A DNA stretch of 64,000 nucleotides from Ignavibacteria bacterium (lineage in GTDB: Bacteria > Bacteroidota > Ignavibacteria > Tepidaquicellales > Tepidaquicellaceae). Below the pieces are notes generated by a model. That model did not search any database. It was not told the origin of the DNA and was given only the letters and a program-made list of their open reading frames with translations. The translations under genes were made by a program, and so were the position numbers. Numbering within the stretch: the stretch's first letter is position 1; each line of letters opens with the position of its first letter. This document shows positions 44,810 through 54,097 of this stretch, piece by piece. The stretch is taken from assembly GCA_016719565.1 (NCBI GenBank), contig JADJYU010000003.1, positions 1 through 64,000 of the forward strand, in the 5' to 3' direction.

Positions 44810-44986
44810 TTATTTTAATTTTAATAAGATCATTCGTATCAATTTAATTAAATTGTTAGGAGGTTTGGCCGGTGTATCAGGTATTATGGTAATTGTATAT
44901 TTAACAGAGCAGGTATTCCTGGAAAAAGGATTAACAGAAGTTAACAGAAGATTGATAACTGACAATTTGAATATATAGTTTTTCAC
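44810..44986 (-). CDS. small ORF ending like a T9SS tail (58 aa)
   Basis: GTG start after AGGAAG; the product begins MKNYIFKLSVINLLLTS (signal-like) and ends IKLIRMILLKLK. The RMILLK end resembles the sorting-domain terminus, and it lies just 5' of the 44804 gene, so it may be a relic in which a signal peptide has been joined to a tail, or chance. Low confidence. Confidence 0.3.
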   Translation of the reverse strand: MKNYIFKLSVINLLLTSVNPFSRNTCSVKYTITIIPDTPAKPPNNLIKLIRMILLKLK

Positions 44987-45198
44987 ATTACGCTTCCTGT
45001 TTTTATTGATATAATTTAAACAATCAGTATAAAATAAACAGTAGAAATTTACTCACTTCATAATTGTAATACTGAACAGTCATTAATTGTCCTTACATTA
45101 TTTGGAGTAATCTTAATATCTGTTCAAATATTTCCACAACAATTTCGAATAAAATATATTAAATTTCACTTTTTAATCCAGCACTTCTAAATAGATTT

Positions 45199-45675
45199 TT
45201 GATTAAATATATAAACTCTCAGGAGAAAAATACTGAAGTCAGTCAATCCGAAGACAGCGCCGGCATTTCATTGCTCATTCAAACAGCGCGTGCTTCTTTA
45301 AATAACCAGCCTGTTAAAACCATTGAACTAACTGAAGAAGCTATTGCATTAGCGGAAAAGCTGAACGAAAAATCCCTGTTATCTGAAGCTCTTTTGCTTC
45401 AAAGCAGCGCTCTTACTTCTACCGGCAGATTGAATGAAGCAATCCCTGTTACTGAAAAAGTTCTCGAAGTGTCCGGCCTGACAGGTGACAGAACCGTAAC
45501 CGCCAGGGGCTTGCATAATATGGGAGATATCTTCAGACTGAAAGGTGATTTTCAAAAGTCAATCGAATATCTCAATGAATCCAACAAAGTTTGTGAAGAA
45601 CTCAATGATGCGGATGAATACGCCAAAAATGAAAACATTTTAGGAGCCGTCTATTTAATGACAACCGAACTTTGA
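45199..45675 (+). CDS. TPR-repeat protein
   Basis: 158 residues from a TTG; the real start is uncertain. Three to four tetratricopeptide repeats: KTIELTEEAIALAEKLNEK, EALLLQSSALTSTGRLNEA, ARGLHNMGDIFRLKGDFQK and the following SIEYLNESNKVCEELND. Such short TPR units usually are parts of larger regulators (LuxR- or guanylate-cyclase-type); here the frame stops after the fourth repeat, so it may be a truncated relic. Divergent from the T9SS array. Confidence 0.5.
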   Translation: MIKYINSQEKNTEVSQSEDSAGISLLIQTARASLNNQPVKTIELTEEAIALAEKLNEKSLLSEALLLQSSALTSTGRLNEAIPVTEKVLEVSGLTGDRTVTARGLHNMGDIFRLKGDFQKSIEYLNESNKVCEELNDADEYAKNENILGAVYLMTTEL

Positions 45676-45810
45676 ACAGGCATTGCTTCATTACACAAAC
45701 TCTCTAAATATTTTAAATTGTAAATGGGTAACATGTGAATGACAAATAGTTTTAAAGTCTTTTAAAGATCACAAAATAAGGTGAGATACTGCAATTCATA
45801 TTCTTCAATT

Positions 45811-46533
45811 TCATTCCTCTGAAACAAAACTCTTATAAAGATCATCCGGCAAAATATTCTTCCAGTTGCTGAAAAATACCGGTGATAAAATAATTATTAC
45901 AATGTAACCGTAAAGTGTAAGGAGAAATGTCAGAAAAGTGTAAGTGCCGAAATTAAAAAATATTCCATCCACCATATCTATAACGCCGATTGACAGAGGC
46001 CAGACATAATAACCGTTCTGCGGTGTCCTTTTTTTAATACTTCCTGTTTCTTTCATCTTTCCAGTGACGTTAATTTCATTAGGTTCTTTTCCCGAATGTA
46101 AAATTTTAATAACGCATCCCTGAGATTTTGCTATGTGATCAAAAGTCAGCGAATAGTCAGATCTGTCAGCCTGAGTAATTTTGAAATTGTTTACCGGATC
46201 ACTCTGCATTATGATCTCAATATTGTATATTTTAGATTCATTTTTGGATACAATTTTCGGGGCATCATTAGTATCAATGTCACTTTTGCTGATTGTTTTC
46301 CTGCCGCCGTTCCAGAATGCAATATGCGAAACTGTAATCTTATCGACTTCATGATTTCCGGAAATTATTTTCAGATTTTTTTTATCAGCTGAAGGTTTGT
46401 TAATCAGATTAAAACCGTTAATGCAGAAAAAAGTATTTCTTTTATAGTACCATTTATAATATACAAGCAGTCCAAGACCAATCCCTATAAATATTACTAT
46501 AATCTCCGATTGATATTCAGCTATCCAGGGCAT
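45811..46533 (-). CDS. membrane protein of unknown function
   Basis: 240 residues. One N-terminal membrane helix (IIVIFIGIGLGLLVYY, about 10-26), a soluble part of about 150 residues with beta-type segments (KNLKIISGNHEVDKITVSHI, YNIEIIMQSDPVNNFKITQ), and two C-terminal helices (FFNFGTYTFLTFLLTLYG, YIVIIILSPVFF). No family recognised. The gene stands alone. Confidence 0.6.
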   Translation of the reverse strand: MPWIAEYQSEIIVIFIGIGLGLLVYYKWYYKRNTFFCINGFNLINKPSADKKNLKIISGNHEVDKITVSHIAFWNGGRKTISKSDIDTNDAPKIVSKNESKIYNIEIIMQSDPVNNFKITQADRSDYSLTFDHIAKSQGCVIKILHSGKEPNEINVTGKMKETGSIKKRTPQNGYYVWPLSIGVIDMVDGIFFNFGTYTFLTFLLTLYGYIVIIILSPVFFSNWKNILPDDLYKSFVSEE

Positions 46534-46883
46534 ACTTTTGTTTTCAATTTAATAAATTAGAAATTTAAACATTTTGCTTAACAATTTAATCCTTTCAATA
46601 TCCTCAGGGCCGGTATATTTATCCGGCTAATAATCTGAATAAAAAAATATTTTACAAATTTATTAATTTATTTTGTAAATGTAAAATACATCAACTTAAT
46701 TTGTTTGTAATAATTTTAACTTTGAGCCTTCGAGCCCGGGAGATAAATTCAATGTTTTCGGACATGCTGTCCCGATTAAATTTTTCGTTCCCAATCTCCC
46801 GACTGGAAAGGTACTTTTTAATTCTTGCATTATAAATTTATATCAAGTATTTTACATACACTATGTCTGTAAAATAATATATT
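46534..46883. other. intergenic region with a dispersed palindrome half
   Basis: About 350 bases without a gene. It contains CGTTCCCAATC at 46786-46796, part of a palindrome found whole at 48966-48991, and the promoter region of the TetR gene. Confidence 0.5.
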
Positions 46884-47480
46884 ATGAAAAGAACTAAAGA
46901 GGATGCAGAAATAACTAAGCAGGATCTGCTTGAAGCTGCATTCAAAGAATTTCTCGAAAATGGATTTCAGAAAACAAAACTTGAGGATATTGCAATAAGA
47001 GCCGAAGTAACCAGAGGAGCACTGTACTGGCATTTTAAAAACAAAGAAGACCTGCTGGAATCACTGATTGAATGGAAAGATCTGGAATCCATTGCAATTA
47101 CAAACGATGTTCTGGGATCTTCGGCCAAACCACTGACAAAACTGCAAAAGCTGATCAGCCTGAACTTTGGAGAATTTAAAAATAAAAAACAGGAACAGAA
47201 TTTCGTAAGACTTAAAGCGGAACTGTACAAACACTATAATGAAAAAGGTGATAAAAATAAGTTAACGGAAAAGTTTATGCTGGCGTGTAAAAAATTAATT
47301 GAAGATTGTCAGAAAGACGGATCGATTAAAAAGAATGTGAATTCTGAAGATGCAGCGGTCACAATTCTGTTTCTGTGCGCGGGATCATACATTAGATTTA
47401 ATGCCGTTCCGGCTAATTTAAGATCGACCTTGTATACAAAAAAATTAACTCTCAATTATTTAAAATTAATTTCAATATAG
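46884..47480 (+). CDS. TetR/AcrR-family transcriptional regulator
   Basis: 198 residues. N-terminal helix-turn-helix, about 12-58: ITKQDLLEAAFKEFLENG, TKLEDIAIRAEVTRGALYWHFKNKEDLLESL, the canonical TetR signature. The C-terminal helical ligand domain contains TKLQKLISLNFGEF and AAVTILFLCAGSYIRF. It sits four bases ahead of the secreted hydrolase gene, so it probably controls that gene and itself. Confidence 0.9.
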   Translation: MKRTKEDAEITKQDLLEAAFKEFLENGFQKTKLEDIAIRAEVTRGALYWHFKNKEDLLESLIEWKDLESIAITNDVLGSSAKPLTKLQKLISLNFGEFKNKKQEQNFVRLKAELYKHYNEKGDKNKLTEKFMLACKKLIEDCQKDGSIKKNVNSEDAAVTILFLCAGSYIRFNAVPANLRSTLYTKKLTLNYLKLISI

Positions 47481-47484
47481 ACAA

Positions 47485-48894
47485 ATGAAAAAAATTATAT
47501 TCTCCATTCTTTTAGGAATTGCGGCATTAATTCCTTTCAGCCATTCCGCCAATGCGTTTGACAGCACATTCTCTTCCTATCTTCATTCGAAACTTAATTT
47601 ACTGAAAACTAACTTTAGTCTGGTTGGGATTTCCGCTGCTGTACAAATTCCCGGTAAAGGCATATGGACAGGGACGGCCGGGATCTCATCTTCCGACAGC
47701 GACAATGTAACGGGTGAGATGGTTTTTGGCGCAGGAAGCGTTACGAAAAATTTTATCGCTGCAATCATTCTTCAGCTTGAGGAAGCTGATAGTTTAAATT
47801 TAAATGATTCGATAGGAAACTGGATCCAGCAATATCAGAATATTCCCGGTAATGTAACTTTAAAACAATTACTTGATCATTCATCAGGCATTTATAATGT
47901 TACGGATAATCCTGCTTTTTTAAATGCCATAAATTCTAATCTGAACAGATTCTGGACAATTGAAGAAGTGCTGGGAGGCGGGTATGTTTTGACTTCGTAT
48001 TTTACACCGGGCTCCGGATTCAGATATTCGAATACGGGTTATATGATACTCGGAGTGATCATTTCCAAAATTATGAAAACTAATCTGAGAGATCAGTTAT
48101 ATCAAAGATTTTATAATCCGTATAACCTGAAAGAAACATACTTTGAGATTAATGATACTGTGAAAAGTCCGTTTGTGCATAACTGGGTGGATCTGAACGG
48201 AGACGGAATTCCTGAAGACGCTTTTTTTATTCCGCTGACATCGTTCAACAGTTCGACAGTCGGAGCCGGCGGAGTAATAAGCCGTCCGGAAAATCTTGTT
48301 CGCTGGGCATCACATTTATTCGGAGGCGATATTATTTCAAACAACTCGTTAACTCAGATGCTAACATTCAGGCCTGCTGTACTAGCCGGAGCCAACGGAT
48401 ATGGTTTGGGAACAATGAGATATCAGATATCCGCTGGACGGATTGGTTACGGTCACGGAGGCAACACATTCGGATATTCTACTGTGGTAATATACGATCC
48501 GGCTGACAGCATTTCAATATCTCTTATGATAAACAGAGACATTAACGCCGGTCCGCTCGGAGTTTCATTTATGAACTGGGTATTGCAATACACTCCTTCA
48601 TCGGTCACCTCAGACACGGAAATTATTCCGGAAAGATTTACACTGGAACAAAATTATCCAAATCCATTTAACCCTGAAACTAAGATCGAATTTCATCTGA
48701 GTAAAAATGAATATGTAACGCTGAGTGTTTTTAACATACTTGGTCAGGAGGTTGAAATATTATTTGAAGGACTTCTTCCGGCGGGAGTTCATACATACAG
48801 GTGGAATGCAAAAGATCTGTCAGGAGGAATTTATTTTTATAAACTATCTACAGCACAGCATTCCGATATCAGAAAAATGTTGTTGCTGAAATAA
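47485..48894 (+). CDS. secreted class C beta-lactamase-like serine hydrolase with T9SS sorting domain
   Basis: 469 residues. Signal peptide about 1-24 (FSHSANAF). Beta-lactamase (AmpC/EstB/penicillin-binding-like) domain 25-375: SxxK in GAGSVTKNF (S85, K88), YxN in RYSNTGY (Y181, N183), and HxG in GYGHGGNTFG near 312, with DHSSGI and GGVISRPENLVRWA also typical. The fold serves esterases, D-aminopeptidases and beta-lactamases; substrate cannot be told. Sorting domain from about 385 (LEQNYPNPFNP; KMLLLK). Coupled to TetR upstream. Confidence 0.85.
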   Translation: MKKIIFSILLGIAALIPFSHSANAFDSTFSSYLHSKLNLLKTNFSLVGISAAVQIPGKGIWTGTAGISSSDSDNVTGEMVFGAGSVTKNFIAAIILQLEEADSLNLNDSIGNWIQQYQNIPGNVTLKQLLDHSSGIYNVTDNPAFLNAINSNLNRFWTIEEVLGGGYVLTSYFTPGSGFRYSNTGYMILGVIISKIMKTNLRDQLYQRFYNPYNLKETYFEINDTVKSPFVHNWVDLNGDGIPEDAFFIPLTSFNSSTVGAGGVISRPENLVRWASHLFGGDIISNNSLTQMLTFRPAVLAGANGYGLGTMRYQISAGRIGYGHGGNTFGYSTVVIYDPADSISISLMINRDINAGPLGVSFMNWVLQYTPSSVTSDTEIIPERFTLEQNYPNPFNPETKIEFHLSKNEYVTLSVFNILGQEVEILFEGLLPAGVHTYRWNAKDLSGGIYFYKLSTAQHSDIRKMLLLK

Positions 48895-48965
48895 AATTGA
48901 GTTTATATTAAAATTCATTATTGACCTCCGGAACTATTTGCTTGTGAAAGGAGAGAAAAGAGCAC

Positions 48966-48991
48966 CGTTCCCAATCGGGAGATTGGGAACG
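48966..48991. repeat. 11-bp perfect palindrome, dispersed copy
   Basis: CGTTCCCAATC, loop GGGA, GATTGGGAACG. Half of it plus similar flanks recurs at 46786-46802, so the TetR-hydrolase pair is bracketed by related sequences; it may be a terminator or a REP-like element. Confidence 0.65.
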
Positions 48992-49071
48992 AGGGGTAAT
49001 TTTAATCACAAGATGAGGAACGAGGGTCTCATATTTTTGTAATTTATAATTTGTAAAATGTTTTTAACAAC

Positions 49072-50373
49072 TTACTTCAATAAAATCATCCGCTTTGTAT
49101 CGTTGAAATTATTATCACCTGACTGTACATCAATTCTGTAAAAGTAAATACCGCTGGACAATTCTGATGCAATATATTTATAAGTATAATATCCTTTTGT
49201 TTTGAATTCATCAACGAGAGTTTCAACTTCTTTCCCTCTGCTGTCAAATACTTTGATGTTTACTTTTCCGTCTGCGGGTAATTCATACCCTATGTTTGTG
49301 ACCGGATTGAAAGGGTTCGGATAATTCTGATTTAATTTATAAGACAGCGTATAATTTATTTCAACATCGCTGTTTAGACTGTGATAATTATGACTTCCGT
49401 TGAAATCAATCTGCTTCAGTCTGTATTTGTAAATTCCGTTAGAGAGATTTTTATCTGTGAATCCGTATTGAAAAGAATTTGAACTTGTCCCGTTACCCTG
49501 CACGATACCTATCTTTGTCCATTCGGCGGCGCTGTATCTTTCTATTTCAAAATGAGAATTGTTTACTTCAACGGAAGTTGTCCAGAGTAAAGAGACATCT
49601 CTGCCGTTAACTATATAATTAAAATTTGTTAATTCGACAGGAAGGACACCATCGGGAAACCATCCTTTGTTAACATAGATGCCGTCAAGATTTAAAAATA
49701 AATTTGTTTGACTTTGTCCCTGCATAAGAACTACAGCGTCTAAGTCTGCAGCATCAGGAGCTGCATTAGACATTGGCAGAATTGTCGGCGCGGGTTCTAT
49801 GGGAGTCGGAGGATTTGCCGCATCAAATACAAAAAGGCTGACCTCATCGTTATTGCTGCCGCTTATGAATTTATATTTAACTACCAGTAAATAGGTTTCA
49901 TTTGGTTCATAAACCGGAGAAGTAAAATCAACTACTGCCTGCCCGGCTTTTGCAATTGCAAGCTGAAAACCTGTAGAGTTGGGATTTTTGATAAAGACTT
50001 TTGCAAAGATCTCTCCATTGGAACTTCTAAGTGAGAAAAAATTATCTCCGTCAGAAAACGGGAAGAACACATTTAACATAAATGACGCATAAACGGAACC
50101 GTCTGTCTGCGCAGAAGAAAAAAGCGAATAGACACCATTACCTCCGGCAGCGCCAATTGAAACCATGTTCCCGATACCTGAACCCTGATATCCTGTGAAA
50201 GTAAGTCCGGGCGGAAAAACGGTAATCGGATTTACAGGCGGTCCGATATTATTCCAGTTTCCGGTTTGAAAAAGATATATCCCGCCGGTATAGCTGAAGT
50301 TATCGGTAAATATCTGACTGTAAGACTTTGAAGCTGTCAGGAAAAAACAAAGTGAGAGTATCAGTTTAATCAT
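49072..50373 (-). CDS. secreted beta-sandwich-type protein with T9SS sorting domain
   Basis: 433 residues, signal peptide about 1-19 (FLTASKSYSQ). The passenger (20-250) has FTDNFSYTGG, LTFTGYQGSGIGN, VYASFMLNVFFPFSDGDNFF, FAKVFIKN and YLLVVKYKFI, like a laminin-G/concanavalin-type jelly roll. A PVELTNFNYIVNGRDVSLLW domain follows, then SHFEIERY ... YRLKQIDFNGS, the same linker type as in 20701 and 54098, and a sorting domain (LNQNYPNPFNP; KRMILLK). Confidence 0.7.
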   Translation of the reverse strand: MIKLILSLCFFLTASKSYSQIFTDNFSYTGGIYLFQTGNWNNIGPPVNPITVFPPGLTFTGYQGSGIGNMVSIGAAGGNGVYSLFSSAQTDGSVYASFMLNVFFPFSDGDNFFSLRSSNGEIFAKVFIKNPNSTGFQLAIAKAGQAVVDFTSPVYEPNETYLLVVKYKFISGSNNDEVSLFVFDAANPPTPIEPAPTILPMSNAAPDAADLDAVVLMQGQSQTNLFLNLDGIYVNKGWFPDGVLPVELTNFNYIVNGRDVSLLWTTSVEVNNSHFEIERYSAAEWTKIGIVQGNGTSSNSFQYGFTDKNLSNGIYKYRLKQIDFNGSHNYHSLNSDVEINYTLSYKLNQNYPNPFNPVTNIGYELPADGKVNIKVFDSRGKEVETLVDEFKTKGYYTYKYIASELSSGIYFYRIDVQSGDNNFNDTKRMILLK

Positions 50374-50835
50374 AATTCAAAAATAATTTAGTTTCAAGAA
50401 ATTTAGATAAGATAATGTTGGAAGAGGTTCATTTTAGGAAGCGAAAGTTTAAAATTATTGAATCAAAATACTAATTTTGTAAATTCATCTCAACACCGAA
50501 AAGCTATTTACCGAAACATAAATACATCTGATCTGAATGACCTTTATTAAATAAATTATTTTTCTCTAACAGCCAGTCAAAGTTCAAAGCATGCTTTTCT
50601 TTTTTTAAATTTTTACATAGGAATTTTAAATCATCTAAAGATTTTGATTTCTACTCCTTCAATCTCAAAAGTTTAATGTATATTTTAAAAAAACACCGCG
50701 ATTGGTGTTGCTTCATCCACCAACCGCTATCATGGCGTGCTCAAAGTAAGTATAAACTACTAGGTTCCTTTTCGATTATCTGAAATTACTTGAAAAAATT
50801 GCTATGATAACTTAAGTTTAATTAAATGTATTATC
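50374..50835. other. intergenic, contains only a decayed gene end
   Basis: No gene. The middle holds the relic at 50554-50688; the rest is the AT-rich leader of the 50836 gene. Confidence 0.5.
50554..50688 (-). pseudogene. decayed copy of the 3' end of the 52192-53679 gene
   Basis: TTTTCTCT, GCCAGTCAAAGTTCAAA, AAATCAT, TAAAGATTTTGATTTC and CTCCTTCAATCTCAAAAG occur in the same order here and at 52215-52335, with scattered substitutions and small gaps. So the end of that gene (minus strand, near residues 450-490) exists as a relic 1.6 kb away, on the other side of the 50836 gene. Confidence 0.7.
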
Positions 50836-52068
50836 ATGAAAATAATCTTATCAGTAATAATTTATTTTTTATTTACATCCTCTCTTTATTCACAATGGTA
50901 TTATTTTTCAAATCCGGACATGAAAAAATTTTCGTTTCCGGATATGACAACAGGTTATATGGCAAACAGAGGAGGACTTGATGGGATTGTAATAAAAACT
51001 ACTAACGGAGGTGATTCATGGGTTATTGTTTTTGATCATAGTTTTCCTTATGCGTCAATAAATGGAATATATTTCACAACTACTGAGAAAGGATGGATAT
51101 CAACGAATACTGAACAACTGTTCAGAACTACAGATGGCGGAGCAACATGGACTGACTCTATGAATATGCAGAGTACAGGAGTACAAATATTGTTTGTAAA
51201 TGAATTGCATGGCTGGGCTTTTAACTATGCAAATTATTACAGGACAACTAATGGCGGTGAGAACTGGATTTTATACACTACAAACTTTTTCCCTGCTCAA
51301 ACAAATTTTTATTTCATAGACCAGAATACGGGCTCGTTCGGAAAACATAACTATTCCGGTGCATCAAAAATTATTAAAACTACCGATGGAGGTATAACCT
51401 GGAAATCAGTTTGTACGATTGATCCTTTCCTTATAAATAGTATTTTCTTTTTAAATGATCTTACAGGATGGATTGCAGGTAATTCCGGATTAGTATATAA
51501 AACAATTGACGGAGGTGATAATTGGTTTATTCAAAATTCGAATCTTTCCCATCCGATAAATAAGATATATATGATAAATGAATCAACTGGCTGGCTTGGC
51601 GCCTGGGGACCGCACATTGCATATACTACAACAGGCGGTGAAGCATGGCATCCGGTAAATAAACCCTCCGGTAATGAAGAAATAACTGAATTAAAATTTT
51701 TTGATAATACGGGAATTGGTTTTATGATATTAGGAAACAAGTTATATAAAACCTGGAATAACGGAATTTTCACTTCAGTTATTCAAACAGCAAATAATAT
51801 TCCGGATAAATTTTCCTTAATGCAGAATTATCCTAATCCATTTAATCCGACTACAGTAATAAAATTCACATTAAATAAAAAAGGAAAGGTAAGTCTGAAA
51901 CTTTTTGATATAAACGGCAGAGAAGTTAGGGACCTCATTTCAGAACAATTAAATAAAGGTGAATATGAATATTCTTTTGATGCTGCAGGACTGCCCTCCG
52001 GAATTTATTATTATAAGCTAAGTGACGGAACACAGAGTGAGGCGAAGAAGATGATGCTGGTGAAATAA
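50836..52068 (+). CDS. secreted Ycf48-like propeller with T9SS sorting domain
   Basis: 410 residues, signal peptide about 1-19 (FLFTSSLYSQ). Seven blades of the Ycf48 type: IKTTNGGDSWVI, FRTTDGGATWTD, YRTTNGGENWIL, IKTTDGGITWKS, YKTIDGGDNWFI, AYTTTGGEAWHP. Sorting domain from about 325 (LMQNYPNPFNP; KKMMLVK). It lies between the gene at 52192 and that gene's relic at 50554, as if inserted beside a duplicated end. Confidence 0.75.
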   Translation: MKIILSVIIYFLFTSSLYSQWYYFSNPDMKKFSFPDMTTGYMANRGGLDGIVIKTTNGGDSWVIVFDHSFPYASINGIYFTTTEKGWISTNTEQLFRTTDGGATWTDSMNMQSTGVQILFVNELHGWAFNYANYYRTTNGGENWILYTTNFFPAQTNFYFIDQNTGSFGKHNYSGASKIIKTTDGGITWKSVCTIDPFLINSIFFLNDLTGWIAGNSGLVYKTIDGGDNWFIQNSNLSHPINKIYMINESTGWLGAWGPHIAYTTTGGEAWHPVNKPSGNEEITELKFFDNTGIGFMILGNKLYKTWNNGIFTSVIQTANNIPDKFSLMQNYPNPFNPTTVIKFTLNKKGKVSLKLFDINGREVRDLISEQLNKGEYEYSFDAAGLPSGIYYYKLSDGTQSEAKKMMLVK

Positions 52069-52191
52069 TTATTACCTATCAACCGATCTAATAAATTTCC
52101 CAAGGAGTATTTTTTTTATATGATAGCCCTTTTACTCTTACTTTTTTGGAAAATCTCAAAGACTGGGAGGTAAAAGAATATTATATTAAAA

Positions 52192-53679
52192 TTATTTTAT
52201 ACAGGAAATATGCTGATTTATTTTCTCTGCAAGCCAGTCAAAGTTCAAAACATGTTTTTCATCTTTTAATTTTTTATGCAGGAAATTTAAATCATTTAAA
52301 GATTTTGATTTCTTCTCCTTCAATCTCAAAAGCACTTTTGTATATTTAAGAAAATTAATTCCGGATATCTTTACATATTCCGGGAAGTTTTTTGCGCCTT
52401 TGAGATAATGAACGGAAGAATCATACAATGAAAACGCCTGTTCGAAATAATTCAGTTCGTAATAAATTTTCATCATAAGAATTCTTACATCTAATTTATA
52501 CAGAAACAAATCGAATTTTATTTTTAAAATCTGATCAAGGCTTATTTCATATTCCCCTTTCTCATAGTACAGATTTGCCAGAGAATAATAAGTCATATTC
52601 TCCCGGTGATCTTTATGAAGTTCAGCCGAATACTTTTCTATAAATTTTTCAAGCCACTCAAATTTTCCGAGCTGCGCCGCATTTTTCACGATATTCCTGA
52701 AAAGAACAATGTGAATGTCTTCCTTTTCTGATATTTTATAAATTCCGAGCTTTAGAGTCTTGTCATAGATTTCAAAGAGTTCTTTGCTGAATACAATTTT
52801 TTCAGCGCGGTCTGTCCTTGATGAGCAGTAAGTCGCAAGTATGCTTGAGAACATATACTGATCGGTCTTTGAAAATAATTTCAGATATACGTCAAGATGT
52901 TTCTTTAATTTTAAAAAATAATCATTTCCGTTAGTCTCTTTATTCATTTTATAAACCAAATAATAAGTAAACAAATAAGGATAAAATTCACTATTATTCT
53001 TTTTCATATCTTCAAGTATCTTTTCAGCATTTGTATTATCAATAAAACTGTCTACTGCATTAGCGTCAAGATTCAGATTATAACCCGAAGCAATCAATTT
53101 TTCATTTTCATATTTAAAAGAATTTACCAGAGCGGATATCACAGAATACTCTCTTGTTTTTAACATGGATTTAAAAGCTTCTTCAAACCTGTCCCTGTTT
53201 AATGAATAATTCAGATTTACAGATTTAAAAAAATATTTCTCCATCAATGACTGCACAAACTCACCCCCGTCACTGAAGTCTTCCTGAATTATACCGGCAT
53301 ATTCCTTTTCAAATTCTTTGTAATTCTTTTTCATACGGAGCTGATTCAGCAGATAATATCTTTTTCTGTTTTCATCTTTGCCAAATTCTGTGTAAGCCAG
53401 ATAGTCTTTGCTTAACCGAAACAGTTCTGAAGTTAAAGTCCTTAGAAGATTATCAGATTTTTTGTCACCGAATTTCTTAGAAGGGAAAAGAGCGTGATAA
53501 ATATTTTCCTTCGTCAGATCATCCGAATTGAAATCCGGATAATATTTCTTAATAGCTTTAAATATCGGAACAACGTCCCTGTTCCTGCTGAAAAAAGGAG
53601 ATGAGATGAATTTTTCAAGCTCTGACATTTCTTCAGGAGAGAAGCTTTTTAACAATTCGATGAGCCGGGTATCCTTCAT
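52192..53679 (-). CDS. long helical (TPR-like) cytoplasmic protein
   Basis: 495 residues without signal peptide. It starts MKDTRLIELLKSFSPEEMSELEKF and continues FFSRNRDVVPIFKAIKKYYP, TKENIYHALFP and SDNLLRTLTSELFRL, a pattern frequent in Bacteroidota/Ignavibacteria proteins of unknown function. The C-terminal half has TPR-like pairs (YYSLANLYYEKGEYEISLDQ, MKIYYELNYFEQAFSLYDSS). It is probably a scaffold; no catalytic motif was seen. A decayed copy of its 3' end lies at 50554-50688. Confidence 0.6.
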   Translation of the reverse strand: MKDTRLIELLKSFSPEEMSELEKFISSPFFSRNRDVVPIFKAIKKYYPDFNSDDLTKENIYHALFPSKKFGDKKSDNLLRTLTSELFRLSKDYLAYTEFGKDENRKRYYLLNQLRMKKNYKEFEKEYAGIIQEDFSDGGEFVQSLMEKYFFKSVNLNYSLNRDRFEEAFKSMLKTREYSVISALVNSFKYENEKLIASGYNLNLDANAVDSFIDNTNAEKILEDMKKNNSEFYPYLFTYYLVYKMNKETNGNDYFLKLKKHLDVYLKLFSKTDQYMFSSILATYCSSRTDRAEKIVFSKELFEIYDKTLKLGIYKISEKEDIHIVLFRNIVKNAAQLGKFEWLEKFIEKYSAELHKDHRENMTYYSLANLYYEKGEYEISLDQILKIKFDLFLYKLDVRILMMKIYYELNYFEQAFSLYDSSVHYLKGAKNFPEYVKISGINFLKYTKVLLRLKEKKSKSLNDLNFLHKKLKDEKHVLNFDWLAEKINQHISCIK

Positions 53680-53871
53680 TAGACTGAATGATAAAAATTT
53701 ATAATAATTTTAAAAAATTGAAGTGAACTTCGTCACAATTCATTCCAATTAAAAGTCATTTTAGACTGTAAATCGAATGTTTTTATAATTTACTTAATTA
53801 TTGAGCGTAACAATCGGGAGAAAATCTCTTTGCACATTTCATGAAATGAATATAAGTTTGTATCGAATTTA

Positions 53872-54026
53872 TTCTTTGGAAAGAATGCAGCGTAAAAACC
53901 GGATATATTTTTAAGATCATCCGGTTGTAATTTTTAGTTATAATTTATTTTAGGCGAAGTAATTGAACTGCTTGTTTCATTCTTTCCAAAGAAAATCAAA
54001 AGCAGCAATTACTTCTCCTTTTTTTT
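53872..54026 (+). promoter_or_regulatory. nested inverted repeats ending in a terminator-like hairpin
   Basis: Repeat 1: TTCTTTGGAAAGAATG (53872-53887) and its perfect complement CATTCTTTCCAAAGAA (53978-53993). Repeat 2: GAAGTAATTGAACTGCTT (53956-53973) pairs, with one bulge, with AAGCAGCAATTACTTC (54000-54015) and is followed by CCTTTTTTTT. The right arm of repeat 1 sits in the loop of repeat 2, so a pseudoknot or alternative folds are possible. The location, 72 bases before the 54098 gene, fits an attenuated leader or a small RNA. No gene was seen from 53680 to 54097. Confidence 0.5.
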
Positions 54027-54097
54027 GAAGAATATAATTTTCAACATATTTAATAAATGCTCACTAAAACTTATTTAACTAACTATAAAAAAAACAA

